Assembly (NCBI GenBank): GCA_959347315.1
Contig: OY365807.1
Span: 33,415,660-33,479,659 of the forward strand
Direction of reading: 5' to 3'
Origin: Bimastos eiseni
Lineage: Eukaryota; Annelida; Clitellata; Crassiclitellata; Lumbricidae
DNA length: 64,000 bases
This document shows positions 25,116-37,100 of this stretch, piece after piece. The number at the start of each line of letters is the position of its first letter. The stretch's first letter is position 1. The notes under the pieces are model-generated. The model saw only the letters and a program-made list of their open reading frames with translations. It did no database searches and was not told where the DNA came from. Both the position numbers and the translations under genes were made by a program.

Positions 25116-28100
25116 GTGTCTTCGTTTATTGAACTTCAGATCACAAATATGAACCAACCAATGGCTTGTATTAATCCTACCTTCACTGTTTCCGTATGGA
25201 TTGGATATCTGCATAAGTCCCTTCACAGCTTCTGGTTTCTCTGGCTACTGGACTTGGGTCTTCATCTCGTACTTCTGGACGACCCCTTCGCACAGAGGAG
25301 CAGAAATTAAAAAGCTGGTGCCCTGCACTTAACATTTAAGTAGCACTTTAGAAATCAGCTGTGTTTGCTGCAGTTCTATGGCAGTCGGACACTCACTTGG
25401 TGCCATTGAGGTGGTCTGAGACAACCATTTGCTTCTAACGTGTAATTCTGGGATTGTTTCAGATTGATTATGTTGGAAGGAAAAAATTTCTTGATGAGCA
25501 GAATATTGAGCAGACACTCATTGATCAAGAGAAGGAGAGAATTGTTCCAAGGGAGGAGCACACGGCTCTCATCGAACATCTTGTGCCAAAGACACAGTAC
25601 ACCTTCAACATCAGTGCCTTTTATGGTCATGGCTGGGGACCAATCAGTAGGCTGAAAGTAGAGACAAATGTAGAAGGTTTGTCTTCCTATAGTTTGTTCT
25701 GTCGTTATAAATGATGCCACTCCATGCTGAAATGCCACATTGGTGTCTAGTTATGGGCAACATATCTTTCTGGTCACATTACATCTATTCTTTCTTGACA
25801 TTATGCCAAAACATGGCTGAGAAGCGAACCAATTGCCTGTCGGCGTTAAGTAGACTGGCAGTGGGGCATGGTCGCAAATACCACATGCTTTGTCAGTGCT
25901 TTTGTTATATTTAGTTTAAACATGGAGCATATGTCACTGCTCTTGCATGTAAGGGCATGCACAAGCTAGATGGAACGTTACGGGTGACACTGGGTCTATT
26001 ACACCTCTATTCCACACCGGGTTTCCCTTCATTCCTCTGCCCGCGGACTTCTGGTGGTTCCACGCCTGCGGTCTGCCACAGCCCAATCCAGGAACCTTGC
26101 CTATGTAGGTCCCACCAGCTGGAACAGCCTCCCCTTTCTCTTTGGGAAGAGCTGGTCTCTCTTACCTCTGCTGCCTGTTGCAAGCGCCTTAAGACTTTCC
26201 TGTTTTCTGCCTAGCTTTGTGTTGAGTCGTGAGCGCCTCTGATTATGAGTGGTGCTATATAAGTTTTCAAACACAATTACAAATTACAATTTGAAATAGT
26301 GGACTAGAGGTGGAAAATGTGAATGTCAGCTGATGCTGGTGTTTTGTATTGAGTTTGCCATGATGACGAGAGTGTGGTGACGTTCTGTTTTAGCGCCATC
26401 TCTGGTCGAGGCCCCACAGCTGATGCGGGTTAGTTCTGACACGAGCCTCATTCTGAAGTTGTTCCCAGCTTCGGAAAAGCACGGACCCATTGCCCGCTAC
26501 TGTGTCATTGTTGTTCCCGAACGTCTCGCCAGACACCGGATGCCAGATGAACTGGACTTGGATAATAACGTACGGAATTTCAATGCAGACTTTTGTCAAT
26601 CTGAGCTGTACACATTCTGCATTGAAGTCTGCATTGAAGCCTGGGAGAGCAGAGGACTTTATGATGTAGGGTTGTTAATACCGGTTTTTGGGGCAAACCG
26701 ATTACAGGTGTTCTTAGAAAAATATTGTAAATTGTAAGATAATACAACTCTGCACGTTATTTCATGTATTACTTATCACAATGCAGCAAAGTGTTTAAGT
26801 GGGTGCTCTGAAGTCAGGTCTTCTGCTATCTTCGTCGGCTCGGGTTTCCCTTCCTCTTGCTCACATTCCCACTTTAATCTTGTCTCGACAAAAGGGTCAT
26901 TTATTAGCAGCTTATAATTACCCAGTTAGAAGACCCAGACAAGAAATATTTCACTTGTACTTGTCCCAAATATTTCTCTCTGTACTTTGAAGTTGACCGA
27001 CTTACTTGAGTATTTTCTTATGGGAATTAATCCGGGATATGTGACATAAACAATAAGGCGAAAAAAATAGAAAAATTCGAATACCGTTTTGCGAATGACA
27101 GAAACCGGTTACCGTTTTCAAAACCGAAATCCGAAATTCCGGTTATTGTTTAACATCCCTATTCTGATGTCATCATTTGTGTTCTTTGTGATCTGAATCG
27201 ATTTGATTTTGTCAATTTGTGTTCAAACAATTAGGTTAATTACTCTTTAGCAGTGGGGGGACACCTTGGATGATTCATGATGACTCATTGTTCTGTGTGC
27301 TCTGTTTCATCAGTCAACATCTTAGTTCATATTCTGAAGGGCACTGTATAAGATAGATAGATGGATAGATAGATAGATAGATAGATAGATAGTACTTAAA
27401 CTGTAGCCCACACACAATAATATGCCCATTGCATTTCTGCTGTCAATTTCATCTTGGAGCTTTAAGTTTTGAACACTTGTCTATCATTCTCAACATTTCT
27501 TAACTTGTTTCTTGCTGCCCAAAGTCATTTTCCATTGTGAACCTTTGAATCAGTTTTTGTTGTATTAATTGATTGATAGACTAATTGATTGATTTATTAT
27601 TGGTCTTTTGACTGACGAATTGCTTAAACGACTGACTAATTGACAGAATAATCATTTAATTTGATTATGAATCAAAGGCTTGAGTGTCCGATGACTGTTA
27701 TAGGGCCGAGTCCTCGATCAATAGATTTAGCTTAGTCAACTGTTCTCTAATTGTGATGTTGCTCTCGTTTTATTCTTAACAGCTTGCTACTGAGGTTGAT
27801 CGTACCAATGCCTGGATTGCTGGGTGTTTTGCTGGACTATTGCCCAGCGATTTCAAAGTGGGTGATAACAGCTATCCTGGTAATGGTCGCCACCTCAACC
27901 GACCCTTGACACCCGGACAGCTTTATCGGGTGTTTGTTCAGGCATACACTGCAGAGAATGTAAGCCTTAATTTCTACCAGAATATTTCTCTAGATCGACT
28001 CAACCTTCTGCTACCTATGGGCAGCTGTAAAATGAGTGGGTGCCTAACAGATTACCAAGACGTGTATGCCATAAGATTTGAGCCAACAATGTTTCAGTGT

Positions 28101-31100
28101 TGCTTGCTGCAGTTTATCTGTGAGCTTGACAATGAACGCAATTATCATTCTTACAAGCTGTTAACCCGTGAAGAATCATGGGGCGTAAACTATAGTAGCT
28201 TATGATTCTACCCGTTTCCTCCCATTGCACAGAAAGGCTACAACTTGCGCCCCGAAGGCAAAGAAATTCAGCGGCCGTCGCAATGTTTACTCATGAAACG
28301 CCCTCCGAACAACGTTGTTTACACCCATATATTAGTAACGGTGATTTAACCGATTCAAAACAAAATCGAGTTTCATCTAATAAATGTACATTTCATGTTA
28401 ATAACTACAAATATATTTACATTACACGATGTATTTTATATTAATAACTGCAAATATAGTTACACAGGCGTGAATAAAACGTTTTTGAGACACGAATTGA
28501 AAATACTCAGACAGGGTTTGTGCGCTGTCCAATCATGCACCTTCTGACAGACAGACACAGCACAGACAGACATAGACACGTGATTTAGGTAATTATATAG
28601 ATTTTTGTTATAATTATTATTATTTTATACCAACCCAAGGTAGTTCTGGTTATTATTATTGTCGTTGCACTAATTCTAGCTTTTGTTTAATGGCATTAGT
28701 CTCTTTTTGCCAGAACATTGTTTGTATGCTTGCACTCTGAAGTTCTTGTTGCAACTATACGTGTGGCTGTTGCTATATATTCATGTAATATTTAGTGAGC
28801 ATGGCTAGCGAAAGCATGTTCCATAGAGGCAAAAGTGGAGGTGAGGACAGATCGCCTGACAGCTTAAAGACGTCGTCGCAGGTGCTAGAAACTTGACAGA
28901 GAGAGATTGTAGATGTGTTCAGCTAAGTGTTGTCAATGCTAACACCCAAGTCATAAACACTAGTGGAGAAGGTGAACTATGAGAACTGTTCATAAAGCAT
29001 TTAATAGTCGAGCTGCTGACGTATGTTGGAAGTTGGTCCTGCCTAACGTAAGGCTCCTATGCATCTAATGTTCATCATAAGGATTTCTAACAGCAATCCT
29101 TCTGCATCCTTATCAAATTTTACTCTGACGTATATTTTTTTGTTGGTAATTTATGAAGATGTTTTAATAGAAGTCTTCATCATCTCTGTACTCCGTGGCA
29201 TTGTCAACCACGGAACCTCGACAGACTGGCACTGCATTCCTTGATCCAGCCAGCTGGCGCCTACTCTGGATTCTCGTGCCAGTCTGCATCAGCATCGTGT
29301 TCATCCTTCTCATCATCCTCTTCATTCTTTTCTTTAGGTACAGCCTATTTTCTCTTTGATACATTTAGATATAAATTTGTGAGGAGGTTTCAGCTTGGAA
29401 CTAAGTCTTTCCACTTTTGTACTATTACTTGATTGATTTGATTGATTGATTGACTCACTGACTGAGTCACTCACTGACGGACTCACTGACGGGCGGACGG
29501 GGCTGGCTGGCTGGCTGGTCAGTCAAACATAAGTGCCTACAGGTCCTTTCAATCAAAACTTCATTCGGTAGCAAAGATTCTTTTCTATGGTTGGAACATG
29601 TCGTCTGACATATTTTGAGTTCGTGCTATGAACAGTGATTGAACATATGCAGTTATGTGGTTATGAGAGCTTCCTTCATTTCAGGGTGGTTTTTTTTCGC
29701 AAAGCAGACCATATGAATTGTCTTGAGGTAGCTTTCGAGCATTCTTTCAGAGACATGAAAACAGTAATATTTTTAATTTAGATGTCTGCTATCGCAATTA
29801 TTCGGTAAAAAAGTAATGTGGGGGTCTTTTGAGTTTTTATCAGTTTGATTCACTTACTAGAGATGACAAGGTAGCTGTTTGCTTTGACAACTGTTCTGTT
29901 TTATTTTGTATTGGATTCAAAGTGAATGAAATGACTCTGTTTCTGCTATGTTTGAAGATTCTTTGAAGCTACAGTCTTAAAAGTCTCGTTTGAAACCACA
30001 TCAATTATAATGGCTGTAAAACATGAAACAGTGACAATTATATAATCTAAGCAATTGGTTCAGTGATGGGTGCAAGTGTTTCGTTCAATGGAGGAGAATG
30101 CAGGACTCAATGTTGGCAAAGCAGAGAATGCAGTTGCCAAATGGAAACGATGTCCAACTGAGCAACATTTTGAAGATAGAAAAATTCATCAACATGAGGT
30201 GATTTTTGAAGTGCTGGCAGTCAACCTTGAAAAATGACTTTCTCCACATGATGACATGTGTCGTGTGGAAATTCAAAGTATTGGATCCGGCCAGCTGGGA
30301 AACTGTGTCGTGAAATAGAAGTGCGAGAACTGTGCTTGTGCTCTGTAAATGCAAAATGGCCAAAAAGGACATTCTTCTTGGCTTCAGAGATTTCTCAGAA
30401 AACAGGAGGGGATAAGAATTCTTGAAGGCATTTCTGTATTTGTTTTCTAGCAATAAGATAATGAATGAGTGTCAAAAATAATAGATAACTTAGTTTCGAA
30501 CAGAGAGATTCCTTTCCGCTTCAAAGGACTTTGCCTCTCTGACCTTCAAATAGACCTGGCTATTTTTCTCAAGCCACTTTCTGCACTGCCAATTGGTTAC
30601 CTTGCTATGTAATCACTTAGCAACTAAACTGATTCTCTGACCACAGGTCATATGCATTTCACACTTCGCGAATACTACCAATTCACTGGGTTTTTGGTTC
30701 TTGACGTTTTTTTGCAGCCGAGATTCACGACAGAAAAGGAAGATTTCGCAGAGCAATAAGATAGCTGTGGTGCCAGATGAGACAAATCCCGATCCAAGTG
30801 ATCCAGTTGAGATTCGGAGACTGAACTTCCAGACTCAAGGTAGGCCCCTATTTGTCTCTTTGTTTTCAGATACATGAGAGCAATCTTCATCATTGAAACT
30901 GCCATGTTAAGACTGCTGCTGAGTAGGGACATCTGCTAGAAGTGCTAAATCAATTTATCAACACAGTGCCATACAGTCTGATCAATTATTGATTTAGCAT
31001 ATGGTCGAGAAGAATCAAGAAGTCTGGACTGTGTTTGTATATTTATGGCTTTCTACAGTACTAATAATTATAATAATAAACAATAACAATTACTGTTCTT

Positions 31101-34100
31101 TCCGAAGCAATGATGACTCATCCACCAGTTCCAGTTTCTGATTTGGAAGAACACATCGGTACACTGAAGGCAAATGATGGATCAAGATTTCTTCAGGAGT
31201 TTGAATCCATTGAACCCGGTCAGCAGTTCTCTTGGGATGCGTCCAGTCGTGAGGCTAACTTGGCTAAGAATCGCTATGCCAACGTCATTGCTTATGACCA
31301 TACACGTGTCTTACTACAGACAATGGATGGCATTCCAGACAGCGACTACATCAATGCAAACTACAATGACGGATATCGCAGGCACAATGCTTACATCGCC
31401 ACGCAGGTATGCATTGTCACTAATCTACTGGAGGCTTGACTAATAGTTAATTCATCTTTTAAAAGTACGATTCTTCTTGACTTGTGTGACATCTTGACTT
31501 CTGCAGTGGAATTGTAGCAGTTTCATGTAAATCTATAAAATAACAATGATGCCATCTGTTGACTGGAATTCGTTGGTTGGTTAATCTGCTTGCCTTATGG
31601 AGGCCAAAATTGGAGACTCTTTCAGCTTTTCAGCTTACTCTACATTGTTTTGCCAAGTGTTGTAATATATTCCTTAGTAATGACTTTTAACATCCTGTAG
31701 GCAAGCGCAAAGAGCGCCTCGGAGTAGATATTTTGAAGGGGTGCTGTATAAACGTTCGATTACGCTACGTCACAACTATATTTTTTTCATGTCAAACTGA
31801 CAAGCCACAGTATGATCACAAACATTGTATCACCAAATGATTACAAGTTATTACAGGAGTCGAATATCACTGTTGGTGGCCTTGCAAGGCGCCATTATGT
31901 TATACATCTTATTTAACCAATGCTGCCACCAAGTAGAAGAAGGACTAGTAAACCGTATGGTGGTTACGGGAATTGAACTCGGTTCCTCAGCTTTGCATGT
32001 CAGTTTGTTGCCCATTGCTTTATGGCTCCAATCACATCATCTAGACATCTATTCAGTCGGCTTTGTCTTCTTAATTTGTGTGAGTGTTTGTTCTGCACAC
32101 CTATTATAATCTGAAATCTCTGTCATCAAAAATATTGTGATTTTTTTGTGTGTACACGATTCAGCAAGTTTAAGGAATTTAGCACTGGTTCAGCTCACAT
32201 TTAAAATAAAGCAGTTGTTAGCGATTTAAAAAAGTGCTTGACCGTGAAGGATCTGTTAGTTAAAATGAATGTGAAAGATGACAGCAGCAATCAAGTAACC
32301 ATTGGTCGGTATGCTTTTGTTAATTGCTTAAGAAGATGCAATGATTTCTGCTTTGATAGGGTCCTCTGACTTCAACGGTTTGTGACTTTTGGAGAATGGT
32401 TTGGGAACAGAGAAGTTCAACAATCGTAATGATGACCAAAGTTGAGGAAAGGAATAGGGTAAGTAGAGACTACTGCAGTAAAGTGAATTAACTTTTGTAT
32501 TTTTAGTATGCAGAAACAACATGCTAGCTAAACTACATTTGACTTTTAGTACGAATTTGATCTTCAGTTAAATCTTTTGCTCATTCTGGATATGACTAAG
32601 ACAGATGATAATTGATATTTCTCTGTAACATGTTGATGATTTGAGAAAAAGAATGTAACATGTTGATGATTTGAAAAGAAGAAGAATGTGATATTTACAT
32701 TGATTTAACGATGTTCTGATCATCAGATGAAATGTGAGCAGTACTGGCCAAATCGTGGATCAGAGAGTTACGACGTCATGCAAGTGATACTGGTTGACAT
32801 CGTTGAACTTGCTTCGTACACTATTCGAACTTTCCAGATCTCCAAAGTAAGCAGAAAAGTTGGTTAAGATTTCATATATCCAGAATGGAATTAGAGAGTG
32901 CAGTTGTCTGCATCTCTTCTTTTGTGAATTGATTGAATGATTATTGGGTTTATTGATTGACTGAATTACTTATTTATTTATTTAAAACTTATTGATTTAT
33001 CGAATAATTGTTTTATTTGACCTGATCTTTTATGCTGTATTCTAATGATCATAGCAATTAATTAGAAGTTGTAATTACTTTGCTAAATTCTGGACTGATG
33101 AATTAGTGACCGTGCTTAGTGAGAGGTCGATCGATAACACAAGACTAGATCATTCTTACCAATTGCAGTCGATCCATGTACTGGGTGGTATTTGTCTTTC
33201 TCTGGCTAGCAGGCATGTAACCTAGAACGTAGAGAAGTTCATCACCTGCAGTTCACCGCATGGCCCGACCACGGGGTGCCTGATCACCCGCTTCCCTTCC
33301 TACTGTTTGTCAAAAGAGTCAAAGCGCTGACACCGCTGGACTCGGGGCCAGTCATTGTCCACTGTAGGTGAGTTACAGTCTTCAAACGTCATTTCATTTG
33401 CCATTTTCAGTTACTATCATCAGCGTCATTGTTGTTTCATCATCATTGCATATTGCTCATCATCTTGATTTTCATCATCATCATCATCATCACAACTCCC
33501 TGCCATCATCATCATCTTAATATAATTCAATTAAATATGGAATGTGCAATTTCATTGTAATTTGCCCCTTTTTATCAATTCATTGCAGCTAATCAGTTGT
33601 TTAATGATGGATGAGAATACATCATCCAAAAGTGTTGAAATGTAGTTGAACTGTAAAATATTTAAATGTATTTACTTGGTAGATGTATGTAACTGATATT
33701 TGCCCATTCTGCATGTATGACTTTGTTGAAATCTCATGTCTCACAGCATGTTTAGTCGACAATTTATATAAATAAAGAGAGAATTCTGTCTGTCTGTCTG
33801 TCTGTGTGTCTGTCTGTGTGTCTATCTGTGTGTCTCTCTGTCTGTGTGTCTCTCTGTCTGTGTGTCTCTCTGTCTGTGTGTCTCTCTGTCTGTGTGTCTG
33901 TCTGTGTGTCTCTCTGTCTGGCGATGCATTTGAACAGTTTTAGGTATTGTTTAATGCTATTCACTTGAAACCTTCACCATTGGCTAGGGGAACACCTGGG
34001 ACACGCAGTCGAGGGGTCCGTGAATCCCGCGGACACCATCTTCCAGGTCTCCAGGCCAAAAAACCTGTCTTTTGACTACTGCCCCAAAGTTTCCTTCTCA

Positions 34101-37100
34101 TTCGCCAGGTGCGCCACACCTTTTCTTCTTTTACTTCGTTATGAATGAATGGACGGTTTGGGAGATATACGTTTGCAGTCGGTCACGTGGGTATGTACTT
34201 AGTACGCATTTGCACACTTTTAGACCTGTTGACTCGAAACCTTCGCTGTTCGCTTGGGGAACACCTCGGACAACCAGTAGAGGGGTTGGTGAACCCCATG
34301 GCTGCCGTCTTCCTCCTCTCCCAGGGAAAAAACCTGTCTCAACCCAGCTAGTTGACAATATTTAATTTGACAATGTTATATCATAAATGTACTTGCATAT
34401 ATGTATCTGACATACATCCATTCAATATCTGATCCCTCATTAGGAATCAAGTCTGGCTGTCAGTGTTTTCTCAAGAAATGATGATTCCTGACGGTGTTTT
34501 TTTTTCAAACAGTGCTGGGGTTGGACGAACTGGTGTCTTCATAGTCGTAGACTCGATGCTTGAAAGAATTCGACATGATCAGACTGTCGATATCTATGGT
34601 CATGTGACATGCCTCAGAGCTCAGCGCAACTACATGGTCCAGACGCTTGACCAGTATATCTTTGTGCATGAGGCTCTCCTTGAGGCTGTTCGATCGGGCT
34701 GCTCAGAAATTCCAATGCGAAATCTTGGTGCGCACATCCAAAAGTTAAATTCAGTGCAGGATGGAGAGATAGAAAATGGAATGCAGCTGGAAGTAAAGGT
34801 AAGTTATCCAGTTTTTGTTGCACTTATAACTTAATATAATAGGCCTATTATTATACAATGTCCTCACTTTGAGAAAATAGAATCCTCACACATCAACTCT
34901 GCTAAAGTTGACATGAACCTCGATGTAAAGAGTCCATTTAACTGACCATATATGCCCCTTATGCAGCAGCAAACAATCCAAGAGTGTACAGATGATGTAT
35001 GGATTGCTAGCCAAATTCATTTGTTCAATGGAGCTTATGTTTACTCGCTTCATTTTCTGGTCTAACTACCTCCCACTTCGCTCCAGGCTAATTCTTTAAC
35101 AAGGTCTCATAAGAGATATGAAGGGTATGCTAGGGTTAACCTCTCTAGGATGAACTCTGACTTGCTACCCTTGTATCATGTGTATCATCTTGGAACATCA
35201 GCATCTTGGTAAATTAGTCATTCTAACCAGGAGGTGTTGGAACTTGGTCGGTTGGATTAAGTGAAAATGAAGAGTGCACGAAATTACAAACCAAAATCTG
35301 CCATATTTGTTCAATTCGTAGATGCTTTACATTAATGTGTCATAAATTGCATTTTTTATCTACTGTGAAGAGCAATTTGTGCATGTTCCTTTTCTGCTCG
35401 AATCGGCTTAATAAGTAAGTAATTAAACCAACAACAAAGTATCATAATATATCTATCATGATACTTTGTTATAATTTATTATTAGACTATTTGATTTTAG
35501 ATTATTATTTACAGTACTATTTGTGCCATTACTCAAGTTGTCGTGGAAACTTAACATAAAACATTCCATAACATAACATTGTATTCCATAACATTCCAAG
35601 TCACAAATGTCACAAAACTTCGTGACCAGAAACATAAATTGGTACAATGACTTTACTCCGTAGCCAGACAACAACGTGGCCATTGAAAGTAATTGGGCAC
35701 AATCGTAGGATAGTATGTTGCAGTGCAAATACCTTCACATCTTTGAGCATTCTGGCCAGTGCCCACACTAAGACCTATATTAGTTATTAACTAGAGTACT
35801 GTGTTACTGTACTACTATACTGTATTACAGTACTACTGTACTGTGTTACTGTTAGACCTTCTTAATCCAGAAGCCATAAACATGCAGTTATGGTAACTTT
35901 CGCTCCCCGCGACCACATGTAAATGTGTCTACTAATGTAGCAAAGCCGGTAAATGATAGAGGGTTTTAGCTGCAGTTGAGCCTAATATGTCGGCCTACTA
36001 TTTGTTTCAGAAACTACTCAACCACCATACCAATGGTACTTCAGAGTTCATTACTGCCATGCTGCCCATAAACAAATTCAAGAACAGACTTGCCAACATT
36101 TTACCATGTGAGAAGAGTCTTTATGTTGAACGAAATACTGCGTTAGTTTCTAGTGCATTCATTTGCAGAAGAACAATATCCATGTAATGCCCTGATATTG
36201 AATAAATCTGCTCTGTGATATTTATGTATTAGGTTGTGATTGGCAGTTACACTAACTGGTAACTTCTCAAGAATTGTAAATAAAGTATAACTTTGATCTT
36301 GATATTAGTATATTATATAATGAATGAGCTAGCTGTATGTGGATATTATTTTAATTTTATTTTAATTCTGTAGGTTTTGCAAGAAACACTATTCTTTTGG
36401 TGGGATTTGTGAAAGTATCATTGTAAAATTATTTTTTACGTCACTATTTGTATCATTACTTAAGTTGTTGAGGAAACTTAACATAAAACTTAAGGTCCGT
36501 AAGTTGATATGAAGAGCGGCTGACATTGTCAGGCGTGAGTTAGGGTTGTTCAGTTGTTGGAGGGATGTTGTCATTATTGTTAATCAGAATAAAAATTAAC
36601 GAGCTATCTGACGTTCAGTAATTTTTTTTGTTTTTTAGATGAATCAAACAGGGTTTGTCTTCAACCGATTCGAGGTATTGATGGATCTGATTATATCAAT
36701 GCCAGCTACGTAGATGTAAGTTGAACCTCAATGCGTTGCTTATTTCTTTCCAAGCTCTTATGGATATAGCATAATTTTTCTTTTAAGTGTGTTTGATTCT
36801 GCTACAATGGAATGCATCACAGTGATATTTTAAAACTATTATCTGGACTGGGTGCTATTTAAACGTCATAAATGAGTAATGAATGATTCTTTCATTGCTG
36901 ATCTGATTGCTATTTAAATGTCAGTTTTTTTATGTGGGCAAAGGCAAAGGCTTTGAACATTAGTTATGACTACATGTGTGAAAACATTCAGTGGCTATAG
37001 AGGAAGATGCACTAAGCCTGGTGCGTTTCAGAGGAGCGGCGATCTCTACTATTTTGCAGAACATGCAATGTGCCCATCGAATTTCATCGGAGGAACAGTT

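Larger units (their letters stand above)
33368..34512. other. LAR intron splitting the D1 P-loop
   Basis: Contains (CAT)n near 33,470, a TCTG/TCTC microsatellite and a direct duplication, each listed. No exon seen. Confidence 0.6.

Noticed and set aside
25029..25226. Frames rich in Ile-Tyr, here and at 48.8 and 52.6-52.9 kb
   Set aside because: Translations of (TA)n microsatellites.
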